Notes under the pieces: model-generated
Databases searched by the model: none
What the model was told of the DNA's origin: nothing
Seen by the model: only the letters and a program-made list of their open reading frames with translations
Assembly: GCA_946412015.1 (NCBI GenBank)
Contig: CAMKGA010000013.1
Coordinates: 1-41,387, forward strand
DNA from: an uncultured Caryophanales bacterium
GTDB taxonomy: Bacteria > Bacillota_I > Bacilli_A > RF39 > UBA660
Direction: 5' to 3'
Length of the DNA stretch: 41,387 nt
Program-made: the position numbers and the translations under genes
Shown: positions 1-7,277 of the stretch, one piece after another
How the letters are laid out: every line of letters begins with the position of its first letter
How positions within the stretch are numbered: position 1 is the first letter of the stretch

Positions 1-65
1 CCAATTGCACAACAAATATGTTCTTCATCAATATTCTTTTCATCTAAATTAATATACTCATTCAT
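1..65 (-). CDS. GNAT-family acetyltransferase, N-terminal fragment
   Basis: Only the first 21 or so codons lie in the window; the gene runs off the left edge. The reading MNEYINLDEKNIDEEHICCA resembles the start of YoaP-like GNAT N-acetyltransferases, from memory of that family. A strong GGAAGGAG ribosome site lies inside the 3' end of the upstream tetR gene, and the ATG follows the tetR stop by one base, so the two are probably co-transcribed and this may be the regulator's target. The assignment rests on a short N-terminus only. Confidence 0.55.
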   Translation of the reverse strand, partial: MNEYINLDEKNIDEEHICCAI

Positions 66-66
66 T

Positions 67-639
67 TTATTTAACTCCTTCCAAAGATTTTATTCCATTA
101 ATAATAATATCTAACGATAAATCAAAACTTTCTTTAATAGATATTGGATTACCAAATGAATTATTATTAACCAATAAAGAAAAACCTTCTAAAAAACTTC
201 TTAAAGTTCTTATAATATGCTCTACATTATTACTACTAATATTTAATGGTTCTAATATTTTATGTAATATGCCAAATATTTTTATTGTTGCATTTGCCAT
301 TTCATCACTTTTAAATTTGTTATACCAAAGCATTGCTTGAAATACACCTTTGTTATTTGTAGTATAGTCATAAAATGCATAACACATTTTTCTTAGTGCA
401 TCATAACCTGATACACCAACTGCTGAATCAATTGCCTTTTCTCCCAATTCTTTCCAACCATAAATCATTAGTTTTTCTTTAATGTCATCAAGACTTGAAA
501 TATGGTTATATAAAGATGGAGATTTTATATCCAATTCTTCAGCAATCATTTTTAAAGATAAATTATCTAATCCAACTTTATTTGAAAGTCTAGCAGATGT
601 TTCAATAATTAGCTCATCACTAATACTATTTCTTGCCAT
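67..639 (-). CDS. TetR/AcrR-family transcriptional repressor
   Basis: This is a 190-residue protein with a TetR-type helix-turn-helix in residues 8-55: LSLKMIAEELDIKSPSLYNH has the typical recognition-helix pattern. It is followed by an all-helical ligand-binding domain, possibly of the WHG type found in some TetR proteins. The start has a good AGGAGG site seven bases upstream. The promoter overlaps a perfect inverted repeat, so the gene is probably autoregulated. It sits directly upstream of, and nearly touches, a GNAT acetyltransferase start and probably controls it. The ligand cannot be told from sequence. Confidence 0.9.
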   Translation of the reverse strand: MARNSISDELIIETSARLSNKVGLDNLSLKMIAEELDIKSPSLYNHISSLDDIKEKLMIYGWKELGEKAIDSAVGVSGYDALRKMCYAFYDYTTNNKGVFQAMLWYNKFKSDEMANATIKIFGILHKILEPLNISSNNVEHIIRTLRSFLEGFSLLVNNNSFGNPISIKESFDLSLDIIINGIKSLEGVK

Positions 640-666
640 AATATCCTCCTAACTAATTACATTATT

Positions 667-695
667 ATTATAACTAATCTAATTAGTTTAGTCAA
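667..695 (-). promoter_or_regulatory. tetR promoter with palindromic operator
   Basis: On the minus strand a -35 TTGACT and a -10 TATAAT are separated by 17 bases. The spacer holds AACTAAT-CTA-ATTAGTT (672-688), a perfect 7+7 inverted repeat with a 3-bp centre. That is the size and position expected of a TetR operator, so autorepression is a reasonable inference. Confidence 0.75.
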
Positions 696-708
696 TAAAC
701 CATAAAAA

Positions 709-786
709 ATAGGTATAAAAATTTATACCTATAAGGAACGGAATATTACTAAAAAAAGATAAAATATTTTTTCAATTCTATCTTTT
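709..786 (-). terminator. Two tandem terminators after the membrane XRE gene
   Basis: Reading leftwards from the XRE stop, AAAAGATA and TATCTTTT (754-761 with 779-786) form an 8-bp stem ending in a T-run. Next comes the ATAGGTATAAA hairpin (709-719 with 722-732), also followed by Ts. Both would stop minus-strand transcription before the tetR promoter. Confidence 0.65.
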
Positions 787-812
787 ATGTTCACAATATC
801 TTAATCTTGCGA

Positions 813-1217
813 TCATTTATTTTTATATATTTTATCTTTTATAAAAATGTATACTTCTATTACTAACATAAACAATGTGGCAATCAAGAAACCTATCATA
901 AATATTTTATGAGCAAATAGAAAATATAAAATATAAAAGATAATAGTTATTAAATATATAATCACGAGAAGGTGCCATTTTTTAGAAGAGCTTTCTGCAA
1001 TTATCTTGTTTTTGACATTTTTATCTTTTTTTATCAACTCATCTAAACTGATTTCAAAAACATCACTAATAGTAATCAAATTTTGAATATCAGGATATCC
1101 TCTGTTAGTTTCCCATTTTGCAACTGCATTGCGTGAAACAAATATTTTTTCAGCAAACTCTTCTTGAGTTAGATTTTCTTTTTTTCTGACTTCTTTTATC
1201 TTACTTGAAAATTCCAT
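813..1217 (-). CDS. XRE-family HTH regulator with C-terminal membrane segments
   Basis: This is a 134-residue protein. Residues 1-62 form a Cro/C1-type HTH (LTQEEFAEKIFVSRNAVAKW, then a conserved DI..L...F.ISLDEL tail). Residues 80-125 are two hydrophobic helices ending in a basic tail. HTH proteins with such membrane anchors are common in Firmicutes, often beside small membrane or transport genes, but their signals are mostly unknown. The start has GAGGTG upstream. An inverted repeat TGTTAC-N5-GTAACA at 1287-1303 lies upstream and could be an operator. Function beyond DNA binding is not inferred. Confidence 0.85.
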   Translation of the reverse strand: MEFSSKIKEVRKKENLTQEEFAEKIFVSRNAVAKWETNRGYPDIQNLITISDVFEISLDELIKKDKNVKNKIIAESSSKKWHLLVIIYLITIIFYILYFLFAHKIFMIGFLIATLFMLVIEVYIFIKDKIYKNK

Positions 1218-1351
1218 AATTTCACCTCACTGATAAAATAGTATGATATTTAGTTCTATTATTAAATATACTTTTATAAACATTTGTGTTACTTATCGTA
1301 ACAATCACTAAATTTTAATATTCTGATTTGATTGATAAATTATAATTTTTA

Positions 1352-1534
1352 TTATTGCTTTTTATTATCTTCTTTTGCGAAAATCAAACTAAATGCCGGA
1401 ACAAAACTTATGCCAAAACCTATTCCTATTCCAATTCCAGACATACTATTTAGTATATTAACAAAAACTATACTCCATAAAATTGCCATTACGATTCCAA
1501 TTATTAATCCAATTATAATTCCTTTATTTTTCAT
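1352..1534 (-). CDS. Small two-helix membrane protein
   Basis: This is a 60-residue, strongly hydrophobic protein: helix one at about residues 5-28, then a Gly/Ile repeat GIGIGIGFGI leading into a second helix, and a charged tail EDNKKQ. AGGAGA sits a suitable distance before the ATG, so it is probably translated. It lies upstream of the membrane-anchored XRE gene on the same strand, with about 130 bases between. The overlapping plus-strand ORF is its shadow. No function recognised. Confidence 0.6.
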   Translation of the reverse strand: MKNKGIIIGLIIGIVMAILWSIVFVNILNSMSGIGIGIGFGISFVPAFSLIFAKEDNKKQ

Positions 1535-1631
1535 TAATTCATTCTCCTATACAAATAGCTATTTGTCTATCAGTTCAATTATATCACATTTTATGGTTTA
1601 TTTTTCATTAACTTACTAATCAGAATACTAC

Positions 1632-1655
1632 TAAAAAGAACCGATTACTCGATTC
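1632..1655 (-). terminator. Terminator after the nitroreductase region
   Basis: On the minus strand GAATCG-AGTAAT-CGGTTC forms a 6-bp stem with one G-U pair, followed directly by TTTTT. It lies about 120 bases beyond the nitroreductase stop. Confidence 0.55.
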
Positions 1656-1774
1656 CTAATATCTTAATAGTGCGATTATTTTATTTATTAATGTTTTCGC
1701 ATTAGCAACCTATTGCGAAGAGAACGGAATATCAAAAGTTTCCGACATTAATTAAAACATCAACTCAACTTTAA

Positions 1775-2434
1775 CTATTCCCATTCAAAATTTTCTTTTC
1801 CAGCTCCCAATTCAAAATGATATTTTATTAATCCCACATTGCTTCCTGTAAATATACCATTACTACACTCTATTTTAACTTTGTTGCCATTCCCTATTAA
1901 CATGAAATCTTGTTTATTTAAAGCTGTTGGGGCGAGCAATGCACTTTCAGTTCCATTAACAAACCATTCAGGAATTGTAGAACCATTATATTTAGAAACT
2001 TCTTCTACACTTTTTGACTTATGTGGAACTCCTTGCGTTTGACCAAATCCAATAGCAATTATTCCAGTCACATTTTTATTATCCACGTACTTTCTTACAG
2101 ATCTATTAAAAGTTCCACCAACCCACCATGTATTTAATCCCAGCGTTTGTGCATATAACATTATATCAGCACCAGAATATCCTAATCTTTCATCTAAATT
2201 TTCACTTACATCTCCCGCAAGAATTATAAAGTTATTTACACCTTTAGCCATTATTAACTTCATAATACTACTTACACCTTTGTTATTGTTAATCATAAGT
2301 TTCATATTAAGATTATATTTTTTATTATTTATTTCTATTCTTTCATTTATCTTCCTAATTAATTCGTCTGACAAAGGTTTATCTGTATATTTACGAACCA
2401 TATGTCTCTTTTTCATTGCTTCTTTTAAATCCAT
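1775..2434 (-). CDS. Nitroreductase-family protein
   Basis: The protein starts MDLKEAMKKRHMVRKYTDKP, the classic FMN-binding N-terminus of the nitroreductase fold (an R-S/H-x-R-x-Y/F motif). A second conserved stretch, GYSGADIMLYAQTLGLNTWW, matches the G..A..N..L.A...GLG.CW helix of the family. It is about 219 residues, a usual size. These flavoenzymes reduce nitro, quinone or other electron-poor compounds with NAD(P)H; the substrate is not predictable. I place the start at the internal ATG because AGGAG lies just before it; the ORF track's start is 21 bases upstream. A TATAAT at 2465-2470 is a likely -10 box. The gene is monocistronic, bounded by terminators. Confidence 0.8.
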   Translation of the reverse strand: MDLKEAMKKRHMVRKYTDKPLSDELIRKINERIEINNKKYNLNMKLMINNNKGVSSIMKLIMAKGVNNFIILAGDVSENLDERLGYSGADIMLYAQTLGLNTWWVGGTFNRSVRKYVDNKNVTGIIAIGFGQTQGVPHKSKSVEEVSKYNGSTIPEWFVNGTESALLAPTALNKQDFMLIGNGNKVKIECSNGIFTGSNVGLIKYHFELGAGKENFEWE

Positions 2435-2503
2435 GGTTATCACTCCTCTTAACATTCTACATAAATTATATCACATATTTCAAAAATTTTTCACGTAAAA
2501 AGA

Positions 2504-2529
2504 GTTCGGAAAATTACTATTTTCCGAAC
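2504..2529 (-). terminator. Strong hairpin terminator
   Basis: GTTCGGAAAA and TTTTCCGAAC form a perfect 10-bp stem with a 6-base loop. On the minus strand it is followed by TCTTTTT. It ends read-through from the mgtA side before the nitroreductase promoter. Confidence 0.65.
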
Positions 2530-2557
2530 AAAAAAAGACTAGAAATTCTAGTCTTTT
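2530..2557. terminator. Bidirectional terminator downstream of mgtA
   Basis: GACTAGAA-A-TTCTAGTC (2537-2553) is flanked by an A-run on one side and a T-run on the other. It can therefore act on either strand and would end the mgtA transcript. Its GACTAG/CTAGTC stem resembles the terminator after ppdK at 10799-10826. Confidence 0.7.
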
Positions 2558-2574
2558 GTTTTATTATTTACTTA

Positions 2575-2625
2575 TTTTTTCTTTGATTGCGGTCTGAATT
2601 GCAGTATAACTCGCAACACATATAT
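2575..2625 (-). repeat. ppdK 3'-end-like fragment, copy E (weak)
   Basis: The minus-strand sequence contains ACCGCAATCAAAGAAAAAAT, which reads TAIKEK. This resembles the ppdK C-terminus AAIKAKKN. It sits between the mgtA stop and its terminator, as the clearer copies B, C and D sit after other cargo genes. It is the most decayed copy. Confidence 0.35.
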
Positions 2626-2672
2626 GAATTAATTCTTATTTGTGAAAATATATAACTATATTTATATAATTA

Positions 2673-5228
2673 TTATAACCACTCACCAAATTTTTTAATA
2701 TATATACTTTTTACTATTTGTGCAATTACTCCATATATTACTACAAAACCAATTAAATATAAATAATATATAGCTGGTAATATTACGAAGTTAAATCCTG
2801 TTGTAAAGCTTAATACTATAGGTACAGTTATAGTTGCAACTATTGTTAAGAATGTTAATAGTAATAAAGTATTACTTGGTCTAGATTTTGTAATATGATT
2901 TGTTCTTATATAGAATATCATAAATGTTTCTGTAACAATACACTCAACAAACCATGCTGTTTGGAAATAAGCTTGTAAATTCATTGAATTATATTTTAAT
3001 ACAAACCAGAATACTAGGAATGCTACTATATCTGTAATTGATGAGATAACTCCAAATATAACCATAAATCTTCCTATTGATTTTATGTCCCACTTTTTTA
3101 CTTTCCTTAAGAAACCTTCATCAACATTATCATATGGTATACCAATTTGTGATAATTCTACAATAAAATCTTGTATTAACATTTGAATTGGTAATAACGG
3201 TAAGAATGGTAAAAATATAGATGCAATTAAGATACTAAATACATCCCCAAAGTCTTGACTTAAAGCTAGTTTCATATATTTTAATATATTTCCATAAACA
3301 GTTCTACCTTCTATAACACCATTATGTATTACTTCTAAGTTTTGTTCTAAAAGAATTATATCACTTGATTCTTTGGCAATATCTGTTCCTCCATCTACAC
3401 TTATTCCGACATCAGAACTTCTTAGTGCTGGAGCATCATTTACTCCATCACCCATATAACCTACTGAATGTCCATTTTTTCTTAGAATTGATACTACTCT
3501 TTCTTTTTGCATTGGATTCATTCTTGCAAATATATCTATTTCTTCTACTTTTTTACTTAGTTCATAATCATTTAATTCATCTATTTCTTTTCCAGTTAAA
3601 ATTTTAGTTTCTATTCCAACAGCATTACATATATTTTTAGTTGCAAAAGCATTATCTCCAGTTAGTATTTTTATATCTACACCATATTCTTTTAATTTTT
3701 TAATAGTTTGTTCTGCTGATGGTTTTGGTGGATCCAAGAATGCAATTAAGCCAATTAATGTAAAATCCACTTCATCTTCTGCATCATACTCATCTACACC
3801 AGTATATTCTGGTTTAACTGCTAGAGCAATTACTTGCATTCCATCTTTTGCCATTTCTTCGGCTTTTTTATTTACTTTTTCTGTTATTTCTTTTGTAATT
3901 GGAACCTCTTCTCCATTTACTCGCGCCATATCACATACTTTTACTATTTCTTCTAATGCTCCTTTGGCAATTACTCTAATTTTATCATGATGAGTCACAA
4001 CTATTGATGATCTTTTTCTCATATAATCAAATGGAATTTCATCTATTTTTTTATAGTTAGATATATCTACATTATGACTTTTGGCATATTGAATTATAGC
4101 TTTATCTACTATGTTTTTATACCCCGTACCAAGAGAACTATTAACATATGCACATTTTAGTACATAATCATCATCTTCTCCATCAACATTAATATACTTT
4201 TGTAGTTCAATGTTGTTCTTTGTAAGAGTTCCTGTTTTATCAGTACATAACACATCCATAGAACCTAAATTTTGAATTGATTTAATACTTTTAACTAGAG
4301 TATTCTTTTTAGCTAATGCTTTACTTCCTTTAGTTAAGTTAACATTAACTATCACTGGTAACATACTAGGTGTAATACCTACAGCGATTGATAAAGCAAA
4401 CAATATTGCTTGATTGATATTTCCTCTTATCATTCCATAAATTACAAATACTAATATACAAATTATCACCATACATTTAATAAGAAGCCCTGTAATATGA
4501 TTCATACCTTTATCAAAAGTTGTTTCTTCTTTAACTACTTCTTTTTGTTTGTTCATATTACCTATAAATGTATTAAGTCCAGTTTTAATAACTACACCTT
4601 TTCCTTGACCACTTATAACATTACAACCCATTAAACATATATTATTTATATCTATAGGATCATTAGTTTTACTTTCTATATTGATATTCTTTTCTACTGC
4701 TGCACTTTCACCAGTAAATACTGATTGATTAATAAATAAGTCTTTACTTTCAAACAAATATAAATCTGCTGGTATAACACTTCCAGCACTTAATGTAATA
4801 ATATCTCCATAGACTACTTTTTCTTGTCTTATTTCTTTTTGTTTACCTTCTCTTATAACATCAGTAAATATCCTTATTTGTTCTTTTAATTTTTCATTAA
4901 ATTTATATGTGGACCAATCTTGACTAAACCTTATAATAACACTTATTAATATAATACCAAGTATTATAAAAGCACCTATTTTATCATCTGTAATAAAATC
5001 AATTGTGGCAAGAAAAAATAATATTAAGACAAACTTATCCTTTAATGCTTCAAACATAAAATATAATGGGGTTTTCTTTTTTCTATTAGTTGCGATGTTT
5101 TCTCCATATTGTTCTAATCTATGACGAAAAGCATTTATATTTAGTCCATCTTCATTTGTTTTAAATAGTTCCATTATTTCTTCTTTACTTTTAGAAGATA
5201 ATTCTTTGTGCTCTAAATCATTATTCAT
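2673..5228 (-). CDS. mgtA: Magnesium-transporting P-type ATPase (P3B)
   Basis: This is an 851-residue integral membrane pump. Seen in order: N-terminal cation-ATPase domain, the actuator motif TGES, the phosphorylation motif DKTGTLT, the nucleotide-domain motifs TGDN and GDGVNDAPA, and a C-terminal bundle of hydrophobic helices. The helix-4 stretch AVGITPSMLPVIVNVNL is typical of MgtA/MgtB, which import Mg2+ using ATP. Length fits that family. The track starts at a GTG; I prefer the ATG nine bases downstream (5228), with TAGGATGTGAG upstream, but either is possible. I saw no Mg-sensing leader in the short upstream region. The gene appears to be a single-gene unit inside the accessory island and could have been acquired. 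Confidence 0.93.
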   Translation of the reverse strand: MNNDLEHKELSSKSKEEIMELFKTNEDGLNINAFRHRLEQYGENIATNRKKKTPLYFMFEALKDKFVLILFFLATIDFITDDKIGAFIILGIILISVIIRFSQDWSTYKFNEKLKEQIRIFTDVIREGKQKEIRQEKVVYGDIITLSAGSVIPADLYLFESKDLFINQSVFTGESAAVEKNINIESKTNDPIDINNICLMGCNVISGQGKGVVIKTGLNTFIGNMNKQKEVVKEETTFDKGMNHITGLLIKCMVIICILVFVIYGMIRGNINQAILFALSIAVGITPSMLPVIVNVNLTKGSKALAKKNTLVKSIKSIQNLGSMDVLCTDKTGTLTKNNIELQKYINVDGEDDDYVLKCAYVNSSLGTGYKNIVDKAIIQYAKSHNVDISNYKKIDEIPFDYMRKRSSIVVTHHDKIRVIAKGALEEIVKVCDMARVNGEEVPITKEITEKVNKKAEEMAKDGMQVIALAVKPEYTGVDEYDAEDEVDFTLIGLIAFLDPPKPSAEQTIKKLKEYGVDIKILTGDNAFATKNICNAVGIETKILTGKEIDELNDYELSKKVEEIDIFARMNPMQKERVVSILRKNGHSVGYMGDGVNDAPALRSSDVGISVDGGTDIAKESSDIILLEQNLEVIHNGVIEGRTVYGNILKYMKLALSQDFGDVFSILIASIFLPFLPLLPIQMLIQDFIVELSQIGIPYDNVDEGFLRKVKKWDIKSIGRFMVIFGVISSITDIVAFLVFWFVLKYNSMNLQAYFQTAWFVECIVTETFMIFYIRTNHITKSRPSNTLLLLTFLTIVATITVPIVLSFTTGFNFVILPAIYYLYLIGFVVIYGVIAQIVKSIYIKKFGEWL

Positions 5229-5296
5229 TATTCTCACATCCTACAATTATTTTACCATAAAATTAAATGATTAAATTATTGAATGTGATTTAATTT

Positions 5297-5330
5297 AAAA
5301 AAAACTAGATTTCTCTAATCTTTTTTAGTT
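5297..5330 (-). terminator. Terminator after the BRO gene block
   Basis: On the minus strand an AAAAAAGATT arm and an AATCT-AGTTTTTTTT arm form an imperfect stem around AGAGA, ending in eight Ts. It lies just beyond ppdK-like copy D. Confidence 0.55.
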
Positions 5331-5337
5331 TAATTAC

Positions 5338-5405
5338 TTATTGTTTTTTGCTTTGATTGCAGCTTGTACCTCATAAAGGTTTGGAACGAAATAGACTAAA
5401 ACAAC
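5338..5405 (-). repeat. ppdK 3'-end-like fragment, copy D
   Basis: The minus strand reads CAAGCTGCAATCAAAGCAAA, which translates QAAIKAK. That is the ppdK C-terminus with synonymous changes (GCT for GCC, ATC for ATT). It begins about 16 bases after the BRO gene stop and is followed by a terminator, the same arrangement as at ppdK itself. Confidence 0.6.
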
Positions 5406-5420
5406 TTATTTATTCAATTT

Positions 5421-6275
5421 TTACTTATTTTCTATTTTTCTATTATCATCTATATACCCATAATTTAAATTGTTATTAGATGTTATTACTGTTCTTCCTA
5501 GATTCTTTTCTAAATCATCTCTTGCTGATTTGGCAGCATGTCCACCTAACTTAGCTATTTTTTTATTTGCTTCTAAACCTTTTGGTTTATGTTCTTTAGC
5601 TAATTCTTTAGTAGCTTCTTCTCCTAAATCTGTTAAGAGTTCTTCTATACGACTCATATTATCTCTTAAATTTTCTTTTTTTAATCCTTTGAATTCTTTA
5701 TATTCATTTGCTTTCATGCCAGACCATTCTTTATATATTTCATTAGTTAAGATTGCATATTCTTTTTGTTCAGTTATTCCTCCATCTTTCCATACATCTG
5801 TTAATTCTTTTCTATTTTGAACACCTTTTATTCGTTCGGTAATCCATTTTTCATCAAAACCTTTAGCTCGATATAAATCAATTGATCTTTGAGTAGCTAT
5901 TGAAGGATCAAATACTTCATCAATTCTTTCACTACCTAATTTAGCTAGCCATTGTTTAATAGGTTCTGCATTCTTACTTGGTACTGATTCAATAAGTCTA
6001 AACATTCCTTCAATATCAACAACATCAGTTGCATAATATTTACCATCTGAAGATTTTAATTTCAGTTGGTGACAATTTGTCACCGACTCATTTCCTTCTT
6101 CTTTTAAACGCTGTTTTAACTTATTCCAATACTTTCTACCATCTTTACTTTCTGAAACTGCTCCTACAACATCTGTAACACTTACATAATACTTTTCTTC
6201 ATCTTTATCCCATACTGTTCTTATAGTTTTATCATTAAATAATTTATTAATTAAATACATTTTATCCTGGTTCAT
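5421..6275 (-). CDS. BRO-family / DinD-like antirepressor protein
   Basis: This is a 284-residue protein. The N-terminal 110 residues resemble the Bro-N domain of phage antirepressors and of E. coli DinD: TVWDKDEEKYYVSVTDVVGA, then a KYWNKLKQRL block and YYATDVVDIEGMFRLI. The C-terminal part is helical and charged, with GLEANKKIAKLGGHAAKSAR like the DinD tail. Such proteins bind DNA or RecA filaments, or counteract repressors, in phages and islands. The start is the ATG after AGGAGG; it lies inside the 3' end of the HTH gene, so the two are translationally coupled. The role here is likely as the partner of that HTH repressor. Phage or island origin is inferred. Confidence 0.75.
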   Translation of the reverse strand: MNQDKMYLINKLFNDKTIRTVWDKDEEKYYVSVTDVVGAVSESKDGRKYWNKLKQRLKEEGNESVTNCHQLKLKSSDGKYYATDVVDIEGMFRLIESVPSKNAEPIKQWLAKLGSERIDEVFDPSIATQRSIDLYRAKGFDEKWITERIKGVQNRKELTDVWKDGGITEQKEYAILTNEIYKEWSGMKANEYKEFKGLKKENLRDNMSRIEELLTDLGEEATKELAKEHKPKGLEANKKIAKLGGHAAKSARDDLEKNLGRTVITSNNNLNYGYIDDNRKIENK

Positions 6276-6513
6276 TACTATCCTCCTTTCCAACTATTTC
6301 TAATTTATAATTCATTGCTTCTAATAGTTTAGTAAATGTTCCAAGTGATATCGAATGTAAATTCTTTTCCATTCTTGCAACTGTTGATCTAGCTATACCA
6401 ACTCTCTTTGCTAATTCAGATTGACTAATATTTGATTTATTTCTTAATTTTATATATTCACATATTAAATCAAACTCGTTATCATTTATTATTTCAGTAC
6501 TTATATTTTTCAT
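6262..6513 (-). CDS. Small XRE-family HTH repressor
   Basis: This is an 83-residue protein that is almost all HTH: IRSTVAR-type recognition helix context ISQSELAKRVGIARSTVARM, then HSISLGTFTKLLEAMNYKLE. That second half resembles HigA-like antitoxins and small phage repressors. I moved the start to the ATG with GAGGT nine bases upstream; the track's start is 48 bases earlier. Its 3' end overlaps the BRO gene start by 14 bases. The promoter holds an 18-bp near-perfect inverted repeat between -35 and -10, so autorepression is likely. Confidence 0.8.
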   Translation of the reverse strand: MKNISTEIINDNEFDLICEYIKLRNKSNISQSELAKRVGIARSTVARMEKNLHSISLGTFTKLLEAMNYKLEIVGKEDSNEPG

Positions 6514-6531
6514 AATCATTACCTCATATAT

Positions 6532-6561
6532 ATTGTAGCATATATGCAACATATAAATCAA
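6532..6561 (-). promoter_or_regulatory. HTH-BRO promoter with operator
   Basis: On the minus strand -35 TTGATT and -10 TACAAT have an 18-base spacer. TGTTGCATATATGCTACA (6534-6551) fills the spacer and overlaps the -10. It is an inverted repeat with one mismatched pair, well placed for an autorepressor. Confidence 0.65.
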
Positions 6562-6562
6562 T

Positions 6563-6594
6563 AAAAAATTAAGTATATTTCAACTTAATTTTTG
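6563..6594 (-). terminator. Terminator after the MazG-like gene block
   Basis: AATTAAGT and ACTTAATT form an 8-bp stem. On the minus strand it is followed by TTTTTT. It abuts the HTH promoter and follows ppdK-like copy C. Confidence 0.6.
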
Positions 6595-6601
6595 TAGTTA
6601 T

Positions 6602-6672
6602 TAATATTCTTCTTTGCTTTGATTGCAGCTTGTACTATAGGCAAGTTAGGGCCGATTAAGACTAAAATGACT
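6602..6672 (-). repeat. ppdK 3'-end-like fragment, copy C (best preserved)
   Basis: The minus strand reads CAAGCTGCAATCAAAGCAAA then GAAGAAT, translating QAAIKAKKN, identical to the ppdK C-terminus but with synonymous differences. Weaker similarity continues for some 60 bases upstream. It lies about ten bases beyond the MazG-like gene and just before a terminator. Confidence 0.7.
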
Positions 6673-6682
6673 TTTAAATTAA

Positions 6683-6976
6683 CTAATCGCTAACTCTTAC
6701 ATTAACACCATCTATATTTTTATAGACCCTCTTGCTATTCTTATCAACTTTTTTAAGAATTTCTTCTTCTAAATCAAATCCAAGCATTTCAGAAAGTCCC
6801 ATTAAGTAAATAGCGATATCAGCAAGTTCTTCATTTAAATCTTCTTTATTTTTTCTATATGCATCATATGCTTCAGCAACTTCTCCATATAATAAGCAAA
6901 ATTCTTTATTAACATCTGTTGTATTGAATCCTTTATTAAGTTTATTTTGCCATATTTCCTTTTGAATTTCTTTCAT
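6683..6976 (-). CDS. MazG-like nucleotide pyrophosphohydrolase
   Basis: This is about 97 residues. It carries the metal-binding pattern of the all-alpha NTP pyrophosphatase family: GEVAEAYDAYRK, then NEELADIAIYLMGLSEMLG, i.e. ExxE followed by ExxD. Such proteins hydrolyse non-canonical or excess NTPs to NMP and PPi; single-domain forms are common on phages and islands. The start is uncertain: the internal ATG (6976) has AGGAGG upstream but at an unusually long distance of about 15 bases; the alternative ATG at 7009 has no clear site. The region upstream is a gene remnant cut by the IS element, so the original promoter may have been lost. Confidence 0.8.
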   Translation of the reverse strand: MKEIQKEIWQNKLNKGFNTTDVNKEFCLLYGEVAEAYDAYRKNKEDLNEELADIAIYLMGLSEMLGFDLEEEILKKVDKNSKRVYKNIDGVNVRVSD

Positions 6977-7142
6977 ATTTATAACTTTTTTCCTCCTTAA
7001 ATTCTTCATAATACTTTAATATTTCACTAACATTATACATTAAAAATTCAGATAGTTCAATTGGTGATAACATTCTATTATTATTAATCGTATATACAGG
7101 ATAATTTACTCCTGACAAATTAATAACACCTTTACTATCCGA
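6942..7142 (-). pseudogene. C-terminal remnant of an unknown gene, truncated by the IS element
   Basis: An open frame of about 66 codons runs from the IS left end to a TAA inside the MazG-like gene. It reads GVINLSGVNYPVYTINNNRM and later MLSPIELSEFLMYNVSEILK, which looks like real protein. It has no proper start; its 5' part is absent and was not found on the far side of the IS. I do not recognise the family. The MazG-like ribosome site lies within it, so the two genes were probably coupled. Confidence 0.35.
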
Positions 7143-7177
7143 AGTTTGACAGTTGTGTAATTAATTAATGATATATT

Positions 7178-7203
7178 AAGCCTTTTAGAATAAGGCTTTA
7201 TTT
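7178..7203 (+). terminator. Terminator near IS left end
   Basis: AAGCCTT-TTAGAAT-AAGGCTT followed by TATTTTT. Terminators inside IS ends commonly block transcription entering from outside. Confidence 0.6.
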
Positions 7204-7228
7204 TTGTCAAGTTTTTACTATTTTATTG

Positions 7229-7257
7229 TTGTACATTGTCGCACATTGTGATATAAT
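7229..7257 (+). promoter_or_regulatory. Transposase promoter
   Basis: -35 TTGTAC and -10 TATAAT with a 17-base spacer, about 20 bases before the transposase start. Confidence 0.65.
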
Positions 7258-7277
7258 GTATATAATGAAAGTAGTTG

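Noticed and set aside
5229-5420. Mg-sensing riboswitch before mgtA
   Set aside because: The upstream region is short and holds a ppdK-like fragment and a terminator; I saw no M-box-like conserved sequence.
5470-5820. 116-aa plus-strand ORF opposite the BRO gene
   Set aside because: Shadow of the BRO gene, no ribosome site, no recognisable domain.
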